Notes: a model not told the origin generated them from the letters alone. A stretch of DNA of 64,000 nucleotides from Chroogloeocystis siderophila 5.2 s.c.1 (GCF_001904655.1 NZ_MRCC01000018.1:49906-113905); one strand, 5' to 3'. Shown: positions 44,615 to 54,812, numbered from the stretch's first letter. Made by a program: numbers and translations.

Positions 44615-45424
44615 ATGAAAGCACTTAATAACAACATATTATTTTCTTCACTGGCATCCCGAACCTTGAAAATCGTAGGAATCATCCTCATCTTGGCTTT
44701 TCTACTTGATTTTGTTTTATTGTTATTTCCGTTTCGAGCGCAAACTCAAGCATGGCAAATTAACTTCGCCACTCAAATTATTGACCGTGGGACAATTCCT
44801 ATGGTAGGGACAGCCTTACTTTTAGCTGGTTATTGGATCGAAAGCATTGGCACAGACGCTACTTGGAGTCACCAAGCAGGACTTAACTTAAGATTTCTTG
44901 TATTGGTTTTGGCAAGTTTGTTAGGGCTACTTTTTCTACTACTTGCGCCGCTACACGTTAATAATATTTTACAAGCAAGGTCAGAAGCGATCGCCCGAAT
45001 CAATCAAGAAGTATCGCAAGCCGAAACTCAAGTCCAAAGCCAAATCGCCGCGCAGCGAACTCAAATCCGTACTCAAATTTCCGCTATCTTGCAAGACGAA
45101 CAGCAAGTAAATGCCGCACTCCAAAGCCCACAAATCCCAGAGCAAATTAGAAACATACTGCAACAAGCTAGAGAAAACCCGCAAGCCCTCGATCAAATCA
45201 TCGACCAACAACTGAATGCGGATAATGTCCGCAATCAAGCTTTAGAACAGATTCAGCAGCGCAGACAAGAAGTCGAACAACGCGCGCAAGAACAAGTTCA
45301 ATCGGGAATTGGCAGTGGTATTCGTAGTTTGCTGCTGTCGATTGGTTACATTTTAATTGGCTGGACAGGATTAAGAAACATGAACTCGCTACCACCAGAT
45401 CGCCCGAATTACACTGACTATTAA
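44615..45424 (+). CDS. HpsJ-like membrane protein
   Basis: 269 residues. Membrane helices lie at about 18-38 (IVGIILILAFLLDFVLLLF), 60-75 and 92-113 (FLVLVLASLLGLLFLLLAPL). A long Gln/Glu/Ala-rich coiled coil follows (about 120-225, with IARINQEVSQAETQVQSQIA), and a final hydrophobic helix (SLLLSIGYILIGWTGL). This layout matches the HpsJ family, named from hormogonium polysaccharide synthesis and also found beside cyanoexosortase systems. No other hps genes are here, so a role in polysaccharide export is inferred from the family only. Confidence 0.8.
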   Translation: MKALNNNILFSSLASRTLKIVGIILILAFLLDFVLLLFPFRAQTQAWQINFATQIIDRGTIPMVGTALLLAGYWIESIGTDATWSHQAGLNLRFLVLVLASLLGLLFLLLAPLHVNNILQARSEAIARINQEVSQAETQVQSQIAAQRTQIRTQISAILQDEQQVNAALQSPQIPEQIRNILQQARENPQALDQIIDQQLNADNVRNQALEQIQQRRQEVEQRAQEQVQSGIGSGIRSLLLSIGYILIGWTGLRNMNSLPPDRPNYTDY

Positions 45425-45832
45425 TGAGGTGATGCGCTGCACTCCACAACTTCATGAGTAGTGCTACAATAATTGAAACAAATCTTCACAGCTTTTAAAG
45501 AATACAATAGAATATGCAACCAATTGCAAATGACCTTAACTAAGGCAGGGCTACGATTTACGCACAAGTCTAGACTGGCGTTGCTCCAAGCTTTTTCGCC
45601 CCCTTGCATCCCCACCTGTGGGGAGTTGGGGGGCGGTTCGCCAGGGACTTGGCTAGATACCAACTATTTGTGTGTACACGGTAGCTAAGGCAGGGAGAGG
45701 GTGCGAGGATAATAAAGTTATGTGTCAGTATTATAAGATAACAGTTTTCCTCAGTGTGTCGTATCCTAATTTACTGACTCACCGCAAACAACTCAAAAGT
45801 CAAGTGCCAGTTACAAGGAGAGTGGGCGATTT
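45425..45832. other. Intergenic region with a dispersed repeat
   Basis: 408 bp. Holds the 61-bp repeat described separately, followed by CAACTCCCC/GGGG-type palindromic DNA, then a short spacer with AAGGAGAG (45815-45822) as the ribosome binding site of the DUF502 gene. No gene seen. Confidence 0.45.
45563..45623. repeat. 61-bp dispersed repeat, copy 1
   Basis: Starts CACAAGTCTAGACTGG and ends in the small palindrome CCCCACCTGTGGGG. It recurs at 63730-63790 with 2 mismatches in 61. Confidence 0.85.
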
Positions 45833-46519
45833 GTGTTTGAACGCCTTAAACAAGACTTAAAAAACGACTTGATCGCAGGGCTATTAGTAGTCATTCCACT
45901 GGCTACTACAATTTGGCTAACCGTTACGATCGCGACATGGGTTATCGACTTTCTCACACAAATTCCTAAGCAACTGAATCCCTTTGATGGTATGCATCCA
46001 CTTTTAGTGGATCTGTTAAGTCTAGCAGTAGGGTTAACCGTACCGTTATTTAGCATTTTGCTCATCGGTTTGATGGCGCGCAATATTGCGGGACGGTGGT
46101 TGCTCGATGTGGGAGAGCAACTTTTGCAAGCGATTCCCTTAGCAGGCTCAGTCTACAAAACGCTTAAACAGTTGCTAGAAACTTTGCTAAGAGATAGCAA
46201 CGGTAAGTTTCGCCGCGTTATCTTAGTAGAGTATCCCCGCAAAGGAATGTGGGCGATCGCATTTGTGACAGGCAGCATCAGCAGTGACATCCAGTCGCAA
46301 TTAGCTCGCCCTGTATTGAGTATTTTTATTCCGACAACTCCAAATCCAACGACTGGTTGGTACGCAATTGTCCCCGAAGATGAAGTTATTACCTTAAAAA
46401 TGTCGATCGAAGATGCCTTTAAGGTAGTTATCTCTGGAGGTATCGTTGCTAGTCCTCCCATACAACCTTTAGTTGTTCCTAAAGAGCGTACACTCGAATC
46501 ACCACGTGGTGAGTTTTGA
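45833..46519 (+). CDS. DUF502 family membrane protein
   Basis: 228 residues, GTG start with AAGGAGAG 10 bases ahead. Two membrane helices (about 14-38 and 58-80, DLLSLAVGLTVPLFSILLIG) precede a soluble C-terminal domain with the family blocks PLAGSVYKTLKQLLETLL, RRVILVEYPRKGMWAIAFVT and VLSIFIPTTPNPTTGWYAIV. DUF502 proteins are widespread, and plant relatives are called LIKE COV. The biochemical role is unknown. In cyanobacteria it commonly precedes nusB and ftsY, as here. Confidence 0.92.
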   Translation: MFERLKQDLKNDLIAGLLVVIPLATTIWLTVTIATWVIDFLTQIPKQLNPFDGMHPLLVDLLSLAVGLTVPLFSILLIGLMARNIAGRWLLDVGEQLLQAIPLAGSVYKTLKQLLETLLRDSNGKFRRVILVEYPRKGMWAIAFVTGSISSDIQSQLARPVLSIFIPTTPNPTTGWYAIVPEDEVITLKMSIEDAFKVVISGGIVASPPIQPLVVPKERTLESPRGEF

Positions 46520-46539
46520 ATTGTGAGCGTAGCGTACCG

Positions 46540-46625
46540 AAAGTATTTATTAAAAAAATTTATAACTCAGCACTCATAACTCCCCGTCTTCTACTTCCTC
46601 TGACCCCCGATCCCTGACCCCTAAC
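46540..46625. repeat. AT-rich repeat copy 3 plus heptamer repeat
   Basis: GTATTTATTAAAAAAATTTA with AACTCAGCACTCATAACT (46543-46580), then heptamers CTCTGAC, CCCCGAT, CCCTGAC, CCCTAAC at 46598-46625, all within the 114-bp gap between the DUF502 gene and nusB. Confidence 0.65.
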
Positions 46626-46633
46626 CTCTCATT

Positions 46634-47269
46634 ATGCAACCTCGTAGAATTGCCCGCGAACTGGCTCTACTTAGCTTGAGCCAACTACCAAGTTCACCCG
46701 AAAAACTAGAAACACAGCAACTGTCAAATATGGTGTTGGCAGCCGTCAGGACTTTGACAACCGAAGTTCAAGATACATTGACGACCGCCGCAGCCGAACT
46801 ACAACGCGCGAGCGATCGCTTATTAAGTAGCGAGACACGCGCCAGCGACTTACGCACCTCTAGGTCAATGGTAGATGAGTCAATTCAACTCACTCAAAGC
46901 GCAATTAACCGAATTGGTACAGCGCTAGAACTACCCGAACTCATTCAACTAGCAAACCAACCTGAATTTGACGTTCGTACCTACGCGCTACAAGTTGTCC
47001 GCGCCGTGAATATTCATCGCCCAGAAATTGACGAACAGCTAAATGCTGCATTAGTCGATTGGCAAGTATCGCGTCTTGCACGCATCGACCGCGACTTACT
47101 CCGCATCGCAGTTGCAGAGATATTATACTTAGGCGTTCCAGATCGCGTAGCCATCAACGAAGCGGTAGAACTTGCTAAGCGTTACAGTGGAGATGACGGA
47201 CACCGATTTATTAATGGTGTTCTCCGCCGCATCAGCGAACAAACACAAGCTGCTTACCCAAAATCTTAG
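46634..47269 (+). CDS. nusB: Transcription antitermination factor NusB
   Basis: 211 residues. Binds boxA RNA with NusE (S10) to suppress termination in rRNA operons. The N-terminal [19 protein letters not shown] and the C-terminal [40 protein letters not shown] and FINGVLRRI are diagnostic. A middle Gln/Ser-rich insertion of about 60 residues relative to E. coli NusB (139 residues) is normal for cyanobacteria. Confidence 0.96.
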   Translation: MQPRRIARELALLSLSQLPSSPEKLETQQLSNMVLAAVRTLTTEVQDTLTTAAAELQRASDRLLSSETRASDLRTSRSMVDESIQLTQSAINRIGTALELPELIQLANQPEFDVRTYALQVVRAVNIHRPEIDEQLNAALVDWQVSRLARIDRDLLRIAVAEILYLGVPDRVAINEAVELAKRYSGDDGHRFINGVLRRISEQTQAAYPKS

Positions 47270-47365
47270 CAGCAGGGATCTCGGCTGCATTAAACGAGAG
47301 TTGGTAAATTAAACATCTCTGCTATTTAATAGATTAAGTCTTAGCTGGCAATTTACAGTAGTGCA

Positions 47366-48958
47366 ATGGTTTTTAATTGGTTCCGTCGTCAATTTAGTAG
47401 TAATGAGCAAGCTGCTCCCGCAACCGAGGAACAGTCTACAGCTACACCACCTGTACCAGAACCGACACCTGAAGAAGAACAGCGCGAACCATTACAAGAT
47501 TCAGCTGACTACTTAAGTTTTGCTAAAGCAGCTTACAAAAATATTCAACAAAGACAAGCGCAAACCCAATCTGTTGTTGAGCCAGCACAAGACGCAGCTA
47601 CGACCAATGAAGAAACTTCAATCGAAGTAGTAGAATCAGAAACGACTTACTCGGAAGCAGAAACTTTGCCGAGTGAACCCATTACGACAGAAGATGAGCC
47701 ACAACCTTCTGTAGTGCCAGAAAGCCTGCCAAGTGAACCCGTCACGACAGAAAATGAGCTCTTAATCAGTGACGAAATAACAGTAACTGACGCGACAACC
47801 GAATCTCTACCGTTTTGGGCGAGGGCAGAAGCTGAACGCCAAGCGCGACTAGAAAGACTCAAAGCAACAGCAATTGAGGAACCCGAATCAGTTTCTGCTA
47901 CAGCAGCAGAAACTCCACAAGTCACAGACGAAGCACTATCAATTCCTGGTTTGGCATTTGATGAGGGTTTCTTGTGGTCAGCTGAAATTTTAGCCGCGCA
48001 AGGGCGTAAACCAGAAGATATTTCGATTGAAGAAATTACCTGGCTCAAAAAGCTACGCCAAGGTTTAGATAAGACTCGCCGTAATATTGTCAATCAACTC
48101 AAGGCGATTGTTGGGCAAGGACCACTCAACCAAGCAGCAGTACTAGAAATTGAAGCGCTACTATTGCAAGCAGACGTTGGTGTTGAAGCTACAGACTATG
48201 TAATTAACGCCCTACAAGAGCGAATTAAGCAAGAGGCATTACCCCCAGAAGTTGCGATCGCCTATCTCAAAGAAATTCTACGAGATATGCTCGATCAACC
48301 CTTAAAAGTGCATAAGGCTACATTTGCTCCCGAAAAAGACACGCTCAATATTTGGTTGATGACCGGAGTCAATGGTGCGGGTAAAACAACAACGATTGGT
48401 AAAATTGCGCATATTGCCCAAAAGTCCGGCTACAAATGTCTAATTGCTGCGGCGGATACTTTCCGCGCGGCGGCGGTCGAGCAAGTTAAAATTTGGGGTT
48501 CGCGTAGTGGCGTTGATGTGATTGCCAATCCAGGACAAAATACTGATCCTGCGGCGGTCGTATTTGATGCAATTACAGCTGCACAATCACGCAACATTGA
48601 ATTACTTTTAGTTGATACTGCGGGACGACTCCAAAATAAGAAAAATCTCATGGACGAACTCAGTAAAATTCGTCGTATTGTTGATAAAAAAGCTCCCAAC
48701 GCTAAAATTGAATCGCTACTTGTTCTCGATGCAACTTTGGGGCAAAACGGTTTACGTCAAGCGGAAGTTTTTGCCCAAGCGGCTCAACTGAGTGGTGTTG
48801 TCTTAACAAAACTCGATGGTACGGCGAAAGGAGGAGTTGCACTAGCGGTCGTACGGCAACTCAATCTCCCGATTCGCTTTATCGGTGCAGGTGAGGGAAT
48901 TGAAGACTTACGCCCGTTTTCTAGCTACGAATTTGTGGAAGCACTGCTTAGTAGTTAA
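47366..48958 (+). CDS. ftsY: Signal recognition particle receptor FtsY
   Basis: 530 residues. The GTPase docks SRP-ribosome complexes at the membrane. The first 190 residues or so are an acidic, Glu/Thr/Pro-rich A domain containing an internal repeat (TLPSEPITTEDEPQ / SLPSEPVTTENELL). The NG domain has the helical N part (WLKKLRQGLDKTRRNIVNQL), G1 GVNGAGKTTTIGKIA near residue 334, G3 LLVDTAGRLQNK near 417 and TKLDGTAKGGVAL (G4). Complete. It follows nusB by 96 bp. Confidence 0.98.
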   Translation: MVFNWFRRQFSSNEQAAPATEEQSTATPPVPEPTPEEEQREPLQDSADYLSFAKAAYKNIQQRQAQTQSVVEPAQDAATTNEETSIEVVESETTYSEAETLPSEPITTEDEPQPSVVPESLPSEPVTTENELLISDEITVTDATTESLPFWARAEAERQARLERLKATAIEEPESVSATAAETPQVTDEALSIPGLAFDEGFLWSAEILAAQGRKPEDISIEEITWLKKLRQGLDKTRRNIVNQLKAIVGQGPLNQAAVLEIEALLLQADVGVEATDYVINALQERIKQEALPPEVAIAYLKEILRDMLDQPLKVHKATFAPEKDTLNIWLMTGVNGAGKTTTIGKIAHIAQKSGYKCLIAAADTFRAAAVEQVKIWGSRSGVDVIANPGQNTDPAAVVFDAITAAQSRNIELLLVDTAGRLQNKKNLMDELSKIRRIVDKKAPNAKIESLLVLDATLGQNGLRQAEVFAQAAQLSGVVLTKLDGTAKGGVALAVVRQLNLPIRFIGAGEGIEDLRPFSSYEFVEALLSS

Positions 48959-49343
48959 TTTAGACACAAAATATCAAACGAGTTCAGCTGAAAATACATT
49001 TTTTCAGCTAAAATACTTCAACATTTCCAATTAAATAATCTTTATCTAAGGAAGAAAATAAAATTTGCTCTCAGCGTTATCCCCTACTGCTAAATTTACG
49101 CTTAGATGCTATAAGTGCAGCAGGCGGCAAGAGGCATAGTGCCAAGGGCAAATAGCACTTCTTTGCTAGAATCCAAACAAAAAACTAAAATAAAAAACCC
49201 TATTTTACCGTTGCTATCACCAGGCTACACACAAGGCTTTATACTTTCTAGCTTATGTAGCTGGCGATACCTTCTCATCACAAAACAAAATGATTTTTGC
49301 TGCCACTTGATGGATCAAATCCTCAGATAAGAGAATAACAATT
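48959..49343. other. Intergenic region, ftsY to phosphatase gene
   Basis: 385 bp. AGCTGAAAA and TTTTTCAGCT (48987-49010) form a hairpin that may end ftsY transcription. The rest has no supported gene. Confidence 0.4.
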
Positions 49344-50747
49344 GTGTCTGTGTCTCAATCTTCCTCGCAACCTACTGCTGACCGCAATAGCAACGCCAAC
49401 ACTGATAGCACTCCTATTTTGGCGCTTAAACAACTTGTAGCGCGTCTGCACAAAGAACAGCACAAGATCCACGATCTATTGAGTTCTCTTGGGTTCGCCC
49501 TGCGAAGCTTTAATAATCTCAATCAGTTTTTGGAACTCATTCCCCTGATGGCAACACGCGTAACAGATGCTGATGGCGGGGCATTAGTTTTATTTAAGCC
49601 TAACGGTCAAGTTCGCTTAGAACGACTTCATTGTCAAGATAGTCGTCAAAGTCAAAACATCCGCAAGGCGCTAGAAATGGCGATCAACGCGGTCACTGCT
49701 TCTTTAATGACCGCGCCGAAAATTGTTCCCGCAGCTGCGACGGCGGCTTTAGACGATCAAGTTAGCCGCTACCTGGGATCAGACATTCAACTATTTGGCA
49801 CGACAATTTTTGTCAAACAATCCGAACGCGGGCGACTTTATGTCTTTAGCAGCAAACCCGAATACACCTGGACAGAAAATCGACAAAAGTTAGTCCGCTT
49901 AGTTGCTGATCAAACCGCAGTCGCCATTGAAAACGATGAATTGACAGCGGAACTGCGCAAAAAAGAACGCATGAATCGAGAATTGGAAATCGGTGCAGAA
50001 ATTCAACTACGACTGCTACCCCGCCAGTGTCCAAAAATTGCGGGAATCGCTTTAGCCGCGCGCTGTCAACCAGCAAGTCATATCGGAGGAGATTATTATG
50101 ATTTTATTCCTACCAACTGTCATCCTACTAGTGAAGCAAAGCTGAGTGGCGATACTCCGTGTCGTTGGGGAATTGTGATTGGAGATGTGATGGGAAAAGG
50201 TGTTCCCGCAGGTTTATTGATGACGATGACACAGGGAATATTACGTGCAGAAGTTCCTAACGGTAATTCACCAGCCCAGATTCTCCAAAAATTAAATCAG
50301 GTCATCTATGCGCATTTAGAAAATTCGCACCGTTTTATCACTTTATTTTGCTCTGCCTACGATCCCCAAACTCAAACGCTGTATTACAGTAATGCTGCTC
50401 ACAACCCACCATTGCTTTGGCAAGCCGCAACAGGAAATGTCAAACGCTTGGATACGTGGGGAATGCTGATTGGGTTAGATGCACAAAGTCAGTATGAAGA
50501 CGCCCATATTCAACTGCATCCAGGAGATACGATTATTTACTACACTGATGGTTTTACTGATGCAGCGAATCAAAGCGGCGATCGCTTCGATGAAGAAAAC
50601 CTCATTCGTCACTTCTACTGGGCTTGTCAGCACTGTCAAGAACCGCAAGCCATCCTTGAATATCTGTTTGAGCAAGTGTATCGCTTTACTGGCTCTGCAA
50701 ACCAAAATAAAGATGACATGACACTTGTTGTCTTGCAGGCAAATTAA
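49344..50747 (+). CDS. GAF-domain PP2C (SpoIIE/RsbU-type) phosphatase
   Basis: 467 residues, GTG start. A GAF-like sensor (about 50-200; LELIPLMATRVTDADGGALV, VRLVADQTAVAIENDELTAE) is joined by a short coiled linker to a SpoIIE catalytic domain (about 225-465). Metal-binding Asp residues are in HIGGDYYDFI and WGIVIGDVMGKGVPAGLLM, and near the end in IIYYTDGFTDAANQSGD and NKDDMTLVVLQ. Such enzymes dephosphorylate anti-sigma-factor antagonists or other Ser-phosphorylated partners. The partner is not in the window. It sits between ftsY and argH. Confidence 0.92.
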   Translation: MSVSQSSSQPTADRNSNANTDSTPILALKQLVARLHKEQHKIHDLLSSLGFALRSFNNLNQFLELIPLMATRVTDADGGALVLFKPNGQVRLERLHCQDSRQSQNIRKALEMAINAVTASLMTAPKIVPAAATAALDDQVSRYLGSDIQLFGTTIFVKQSERGRLYVFSSKPEYTWTENRQKLVRLVADQTAVAIENDELTAELRKKERMNRELEIGAEIQLRLLPRQCPKIAGIALAARCQPASHIGGDYYDFIPTNCHPTSEAKLSGDTPCRWGIVIGDVMGKGVPAGLLMTMTQGILRAEVPNGNSPAQILQKLNQVIYAHLENSHRFITLFCSAYDPQTQTLYYSNAAHNPPLLWQAATGNVKRLDTWGMLIGLDAQSQYEDAHIQLHPGDTIIYYTDGFTDAANQSGDRFDEENLIRHFYWACQHCQEPQAILEYLFEQVYRFTGSANQNKDDMTLVVLQAN

Positions 50748-51064
50748 GAGGTCAGGATTTTACAATTGGGGTTACAACTGTTGGTGTTTTAAGCTTAGCG
50801 AATAAATTCGTAGCTAAACAAGCAGAATCTAGATCGTGCGTGGACTACGCTCAAAACTTGAATCCTTTAGTGTGCGTCGTCAACTTTGTTTGGGTAGCGC
50901 TGAAGGAAGTCGTACGGCTTTTTTCTCGCTGATCTCCGATCCCTGACCTCCGACCTCTCCTAAATTGTGCGCAAACAGCAGATTTGGTAACAGCGATTTA
51001 AAATTAATTACTCATATCATTTAATTTGCCGTCAAAATCTTGCTTTGATGGGAATTGACTTTGA
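50748..51064. other. Intergenic region before argH
   Basis: 317 bp. Heptamers CTCCGAT, CCCTGAC, CTCCGAC lie at 50934-50954, the rest AT-rich. No gene seen. Confidence 0.45.
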
Positions 51065-52507
51065 GTGAAGGAACGTAAATTAGCTGTGAATCAACAACAA
51101 ACATGGAGTCAGCGATTTGAATCAGCGCTACACCCTGCGATCGCTCGCTTCAATGCGAGTATCAACTTTGATATTGAATTAATCGAATACGACATCACTG
51201 GTTCGATCGCCCACGCAAAAATGCTCGGACATACAGGGATCGTCACACCCGAAGAAGCCGTGCAACTGGCTACAGGTTTAGAACAAATTCGTCAAGAATA
51301 TCGACAAGGAAAATTTACACCAGGAATCGATGCGGAAGACGTTCATTTTGCCGTCGAACGGCGCTTAACCGAAATTGTTGGCGATGTCGGTAAAAAACTT
51401 CACACCGCGCGATCACGTAACGATCAAGTCGGGACTGATATTCGGCTTTATCTGCGCGACCAAATTTACCAAATCCGCCAAGCTATCCGCGAATTTCAAG
51501 GCGTTCTTCTCGATTTAGCCGAAACAAATATTCAAACGCTGATCCCTGGCTACACGCACCTACAACGCGCCCAACCTGTGAGTTTAGCGCATCACCTCAT
51601 GGCATACTTTCAAATGGCACAACGCGACTGGGAACGCTTAGGAGACGTTTATCAGCGCGTCAATATCTCGCCTTTGGGAAGTGGCGCTTTAGCTGGTACC
51701 ACTTTCCCGATTGATCGACATTACACTGCCAAAATCTTGCAATTTGAAAAGATTTATGCTAACAGCATGGACGCAGTGAGCGATCGCGACTTTGCCATCG
51801 AATTTCTGGCTAGCGCAAGTATCATCATGGTTCACCTCAGCCGCCTTTCAGAAGAAGTGATTCTGTGGTCATCGCAAGAATTTAGCTTTGTCAAGCTTAA
51901 AGATAGCTGCGCCACAGGTTCGAGCATTATGCCACAAAAGAAAAACCCCGATGTGCCAGAACTGGTACGGGGCAAAACGGGGAGAGTATGCGGTCATCTC
52001 CAAGCACTACTTGTTTTAATGAAAGGTTTACCCTTGGCTTATAACAAAGACTTGCAAGAAGACAAGGAAGCCATTTTTGATAGCGTCCATACGGTCAAGG
52101 CTTGTCTAGAAGCGATGACAATTCTGCTACGGGAGGGATTAGAATTTTCTACCCCGCGCCTATCCGCAGCAGTCGCCGAAGATTTTTCTAACGCAACTGA
52201 TGTTGCAGATTATTTAGCAGCACGCGGAGTTCCTTTCCGCGAAGCCTACAACCTGGTTGGAAAAGTTGTCAAAACTTGCATTGCGGCGGGAAAACTCCTC
52301 AAAGATTTGAGCTTAGAGGAGTGGAAAGCTTTACATCCTGCCTTTGAGCAAGATATTTATCAAGCAATCGCTCCTCAACAGGTCGTTGCCGCGCGTAACA
52401 GCTACGGTGGAACCGGCTTTGAACAAGTAAGCCAAGCAGTTACTGCTGCTCGTCAGCTATTGATTGCGGAGCATACCTCCCCAACCACTGCTACTTCGTC
52501 AAATTAG
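51065..52507 (+). CDS. argH: Argininosuccinate lyase
   Basis: 480 residues if the GTG at 51065 is used. A second GTG at 51086 has AAGGAA 12 bases ahead and would start closer to the family norm (then [14 protein letters not shown]). Splits argininosuccinate into arginine and fumarate, the last step of arginine synthesis. Conserved regions are [40 protein letters not shown] and the fumarase-superfamily signature [20 protein letters not shown] near residue 286. Complete. Confidence 0.97.
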   Translation: MKERKLAVNQQQTWSQRFESALHPAIARFNASINFDIELIEYDITGSIAHAKMLGHTGIVTPEEAVQLATGLEQIRQEYRQGKFTPGIDAEDVHFAVERRLTEIVGDVGKKLHTARSRNDQVGTDIRLYLRDQIYQIRQAIREFQGVLLDLAETNIQTLIPGYTHLQRAQPVSLAHHLMAYFQMAQRDWERLGDVYQRVNISPLGSGALAGTTFPIDRHYTAKILQFEKIYANSMDAVSDRDFAIEFLASASIIMVHLSRLSEEVILWSSQEFSFVKLKDSCATGSSIMPQKKNPDVPELVRGKTGRVCGHLQALLVLMKGLPLAYNKDLQEDKEAIFDSVHTVKACLEAMTILLREGLEFSTPRLSAAVAEDFSNATDVADYLAARGVPFREAYNLVGKVVKTCIAAGKLLKDLSLEEWKALHPAFEQDIYQAIAPQQVVAARNSYGGTGFEQVSQAVTAARQLLIAEHTSPTTATSSN

Positions 52508-52565
52508 CGCCGAGTTATTTGAATGGTTACTGCCGGATAAAGCCTTAACAAGTGAGGTTAAACGC

Positions 52566-52730
52566 TTATGTGTCGGCTGCTGCTGCTGTATCTTCTTCCT
52601 CTCGTTGCTGCTGCGGATTTTGCTGATATCTTCTCTGGAAACGCCCTGTAGTTGTTCTCTTACGAAACTTTCGGGCGTACGCCTGATTCCGTAGCGCCTT
52701 TTCTTTTTTTGGGTTACGGCGCTTAGCCAT
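52566..52730 (-). CDS. Small basic cyanobacterial protein (54 residues)
   Basis: Minus-strand ATG at 52728-52730 is preceded by GAGGTG 5 bases upstream, and the stop is at 52566-52568. The product begins MAKRRNPKKEKALRNQAYAR, continues KFRKRTTTGRFQRRYQQ, and ends in an acidic/Ala tail (REEEDTAAAADT). The very basic N-terminal two thirds suggests RNA or ribosome binding. I recall near-identical small proteins in other cyanobacteria but know no function. It is convergent with argH, 58 bp from its stop. Confidence 0.8.
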   Translation of the reverse strand: MAKRRNPKKEKALRNQAYARKFRKRTTTGRFQRRYQQNPQQQREEEDTAAAADT

Positions 52731-53247
52731 GTTCACCTCGATGAATAAACAACAATTTGAGCCTCTAAAATTTTTAGAGAGGCAATATAAGCTACCAATA
52801 ATAAACGGTACACCTCCAGCCTAGCGAATTTAACTTGATAGTCGCACGCCTCGACTCGGAAAGTATGCTGGTTACTGGCAGCCACACATCAGCCTGTGTG
52901 ATACACAAGTTTCTGACAGTAGAATTGAGTTACCTTATTGCTAGGCTATGCTGTCATAAACTGAGCATTAAGATTAGACAATAAGCCAATTACTAAGTCA
53001 AACGACTATTATGCCACTTTAGGGTTCATTATAAGCTAAGTTACATTTCTCTTGGGCAAGCGGCTGTGCTTAGCGCTATCGCTTTTAGTATTAGGTGCTA
53101 CCATGAACACTAGCTCAATGCTCAGGATGCTAGTTAATTTTTGAACAATTTCTAAAGTACTAAAAAAGTACTAAAGTAGAGCGCCGATACCCTAAAAACG
53201 CTATCTGATGATATTACTGACGGCAGTTTATTACAAAAATTGTAAGG
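52731..53247. other. Intergenic region with direct repeat
   Basis: 517 bp. The only structure seen is a direct repeat AAAGTACTAAA at 53154-53164 and again near 53165-53175 (each containing palindromic AGTACT), about 75 bp before the Nudix start. No gene or RNA supported. Confidence 0.35.
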
Positions 53248-53745
53248 TTGAATAATATTAGTCTTTCTCGCGTTCCAGCTTTTCGCTATATGAGCCGTTT
53301 GTGGCAAATTGGTCAAACCATCTTAGGAATTATCTTTCGGCATCCAATTCCTGGGACTAGCATTATTCCAATTCTGCCTGATGGTCAGATCGTTTTGGTT
53401 CGCCGCCGTGATAATGGCAAATGGTCTCTACCAGGAGGTATGGTGGACTGGGGAGAAGATATTCCGACAGCCGTGCGTCGAGAATTAGCCGAGGAAACAG
53501 GACTTGAACTTGTTAAAATTCGCCGCTTGGTTGGAGTGTATTCTGCACCCGATCGCGATCCGCGCGTACATTCTATTTGCGTGTTGGTAGAAGCCGAAGT
53601 GAAAGGCGAAATGAAAATTCGCGATTCTTTAGAAGTGATCGACATCAAAGCTTTTCCACCGACATCGTTACCGCCTGGTGAACTTTCACACGACCACACG
53701 CAGCAACTACAAGATTATTTTGCTGGGTTGACTACTGTAGCCTAA
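53248..53745 (+). CDS. Nudix hydrolase
   Basis: 165 residues from a TTG at 53248 (TAAGG just ahead); an in-frame ATG at 53290 is an alternative. The Nudix box GMVDWGEDIPTAVRRELAEE followed by TGL, with the pattern Gx5Ex7REUxEExGU, is intact at about residues 64-86. It hydrolyses a nucleoside diphosphate linked to another group; candidates are ADP-ribose, NADH or oxidised nucleotides, and the sequence does not decide. The N-terminal 20-residue hydrophobic patch (LWQIGQTILGIIFRHPIPGT) is typical of the cyanobacterial form. It is convergent with coaX. Confidence 0.9.
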   Translation: MNNISLSRVPAFRYMSRLWQIGQTILGIIFRHPIPGTSIIPILPDGQIVLVRRRDNGKWSLPGGMVDWGEDIPTAVRRELAEETGLELVKIRRLVGVYSAPDRDPRVHSICVLVEAEVKGEMKIRDSLEVIDIKAFPPTSLPPGELSHDHTQQLQDYFAGLTTVA

Positions 53746-53839
53746 GAAGGGATGAAGAGTGAGTGGCTAGTGATGAGTGGTGAGTTATGTAAAACACTAT
53801 TCTTCCTCTGCTTCCTATGCCACTTTACACCCTCGATGC

Positions 53840-54625
53840 TTATTCTTCTAGGCTTGCCCAGTAACAGCATATTCCTTGAAAAATTAAATGTGGGGCGGAA
53901 GTGATCTTTGCGGCGATGTCTGGGTGTTGCAATTGAAAACAATTGAGAATTAAAGTGCGATCGCCTCCTGTTATCGCAACACAACTCGCGGGAAATTCTT
54001 GCCACCACGCATTAACAAAGTCTTTGATTCCAGCTATCAGTGTATACATGACCCCGCTTTGAATTGATGTAGGCGTACTTAAACCCCAGCGCGGTGAAAG
54101 TAATTCTTGAGGATCGACAAGCGGTAATCCAGCAGTTCGTTCGCCTAGGGCTTGAAATTGTAAGCGAACACCAGGAAGAATCGCACCACCAACGAGCGTG
54201 CGATCGCCGTTTGCACCCGTGAAAGTTAACGCAGTTCCAGCATCAATAACGAGCGCAGGGAAACCCCATGTTGCGCCTGCGCCCCATAAAGCTAAGGCAC
54301 GATCAATTCCCAATGTCGGATAAACTCCTTGTAGTGGAACTTGCGCTAATGTTATTTCGTGAAGATTGGGATATGTTCGCCAAATTGCCGTTTGGCTGGG
54401 AACAACTGAAGCTATGTAAATAGGTGGTGAGGTGATATTAATCGCTCTAGGAGCTAAAATTTCTTGAGAAAAATCGGTAATATCATGACAGCTTGCGAGT
54501 TTTTGCACAATTGATGCAGGTAAATACGCAGTATCCCAAGCTGCTTGCAGCCTTTCTGCATTAAACCATGCCCAGTGCAATCGCGAATTACCAATAACTA
54601 ATGCTAGCCAGTGCGATTTACTCAT
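53840..54625 (-). CDS. coaX: Type III pantothenate kinase
   Basis: 261 residues. Phosphorylates pantothenate, the first step of coenzyme A synthesis, using the CoaX (ASKHA) fold. Seen: WLALVIGNSRLHWAWFN at the N terminus (phosphate loop; the usual DxGNT reads VIGNSR, as in cyanobacteria), GIDRALALWGA, VIDAGTALTFTGANGDRTLV and GGAILPGVRLQFQALGERTA. Complete. Divergent from flv3. Confidence 0.93.
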   Translation of the reverse strand: MSKSHWLALVIGNSRLHWAWFNAERLQAAWDTAYLPASIVQKLASCHDITDFSQEILAPRAINITSPPIYIASVVPSQTAIWRTYPNLHEITLAQVPLQGVYPTLGIDRALALWGAGATWGFPALVIDAGTALTFTGANGDRTLVGGAILPGVRLQFQALGERTAGLPLVDPQELLSPRWGLSTPTSIQSGVMYTLIAGIKDFVNAWWQEFPASCVAITGGDRTLILNCFQLQHPDIAAKITSAPHLIFQGICCYWASLEE

Positions 54626-54799
54626 ACATCAATCGCGATTCTTAAATCTTTTGCTAGCAGCTACATTGTACGGATAAGGCATTGCTTTACCCCTTGAAAC
54701 ACTTTTAGTTTTTTAAACTGAAATATAAATTTATTAATAAACCTTTACAAAAAAAGCATGAGACAATAAAACTAGATAAAAAAAAGTTATAAGTTGCGC

Positions 54800-54805
54800 A
54801 GGAGG
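54800..54805 (+). promoter_or_regulatory. Strong ribosome binding site of flv3
   Basis: AGGAGG, 7 bases before the flv3 ATG at 54813; this fixes the start. Confidence 0.85.
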
Positions 54806-54812
54806 CTGACGA

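Noticed and set aside
45563..45630. Possible CRISPR-like repeat
   Set aside because: Only two copies 18 kb apart in the whole window, so no array with spacers.
45421..45688. Short frames of 71-80 codons on both strands
   Set aside because: Overlap the 61-bp repeat and each other, no translation signals.
53742..54008. 88-codon minus frame overlapping coaX
   Set aside because: It is coaX read in another frame; CoaX motifs are in the longer frame.
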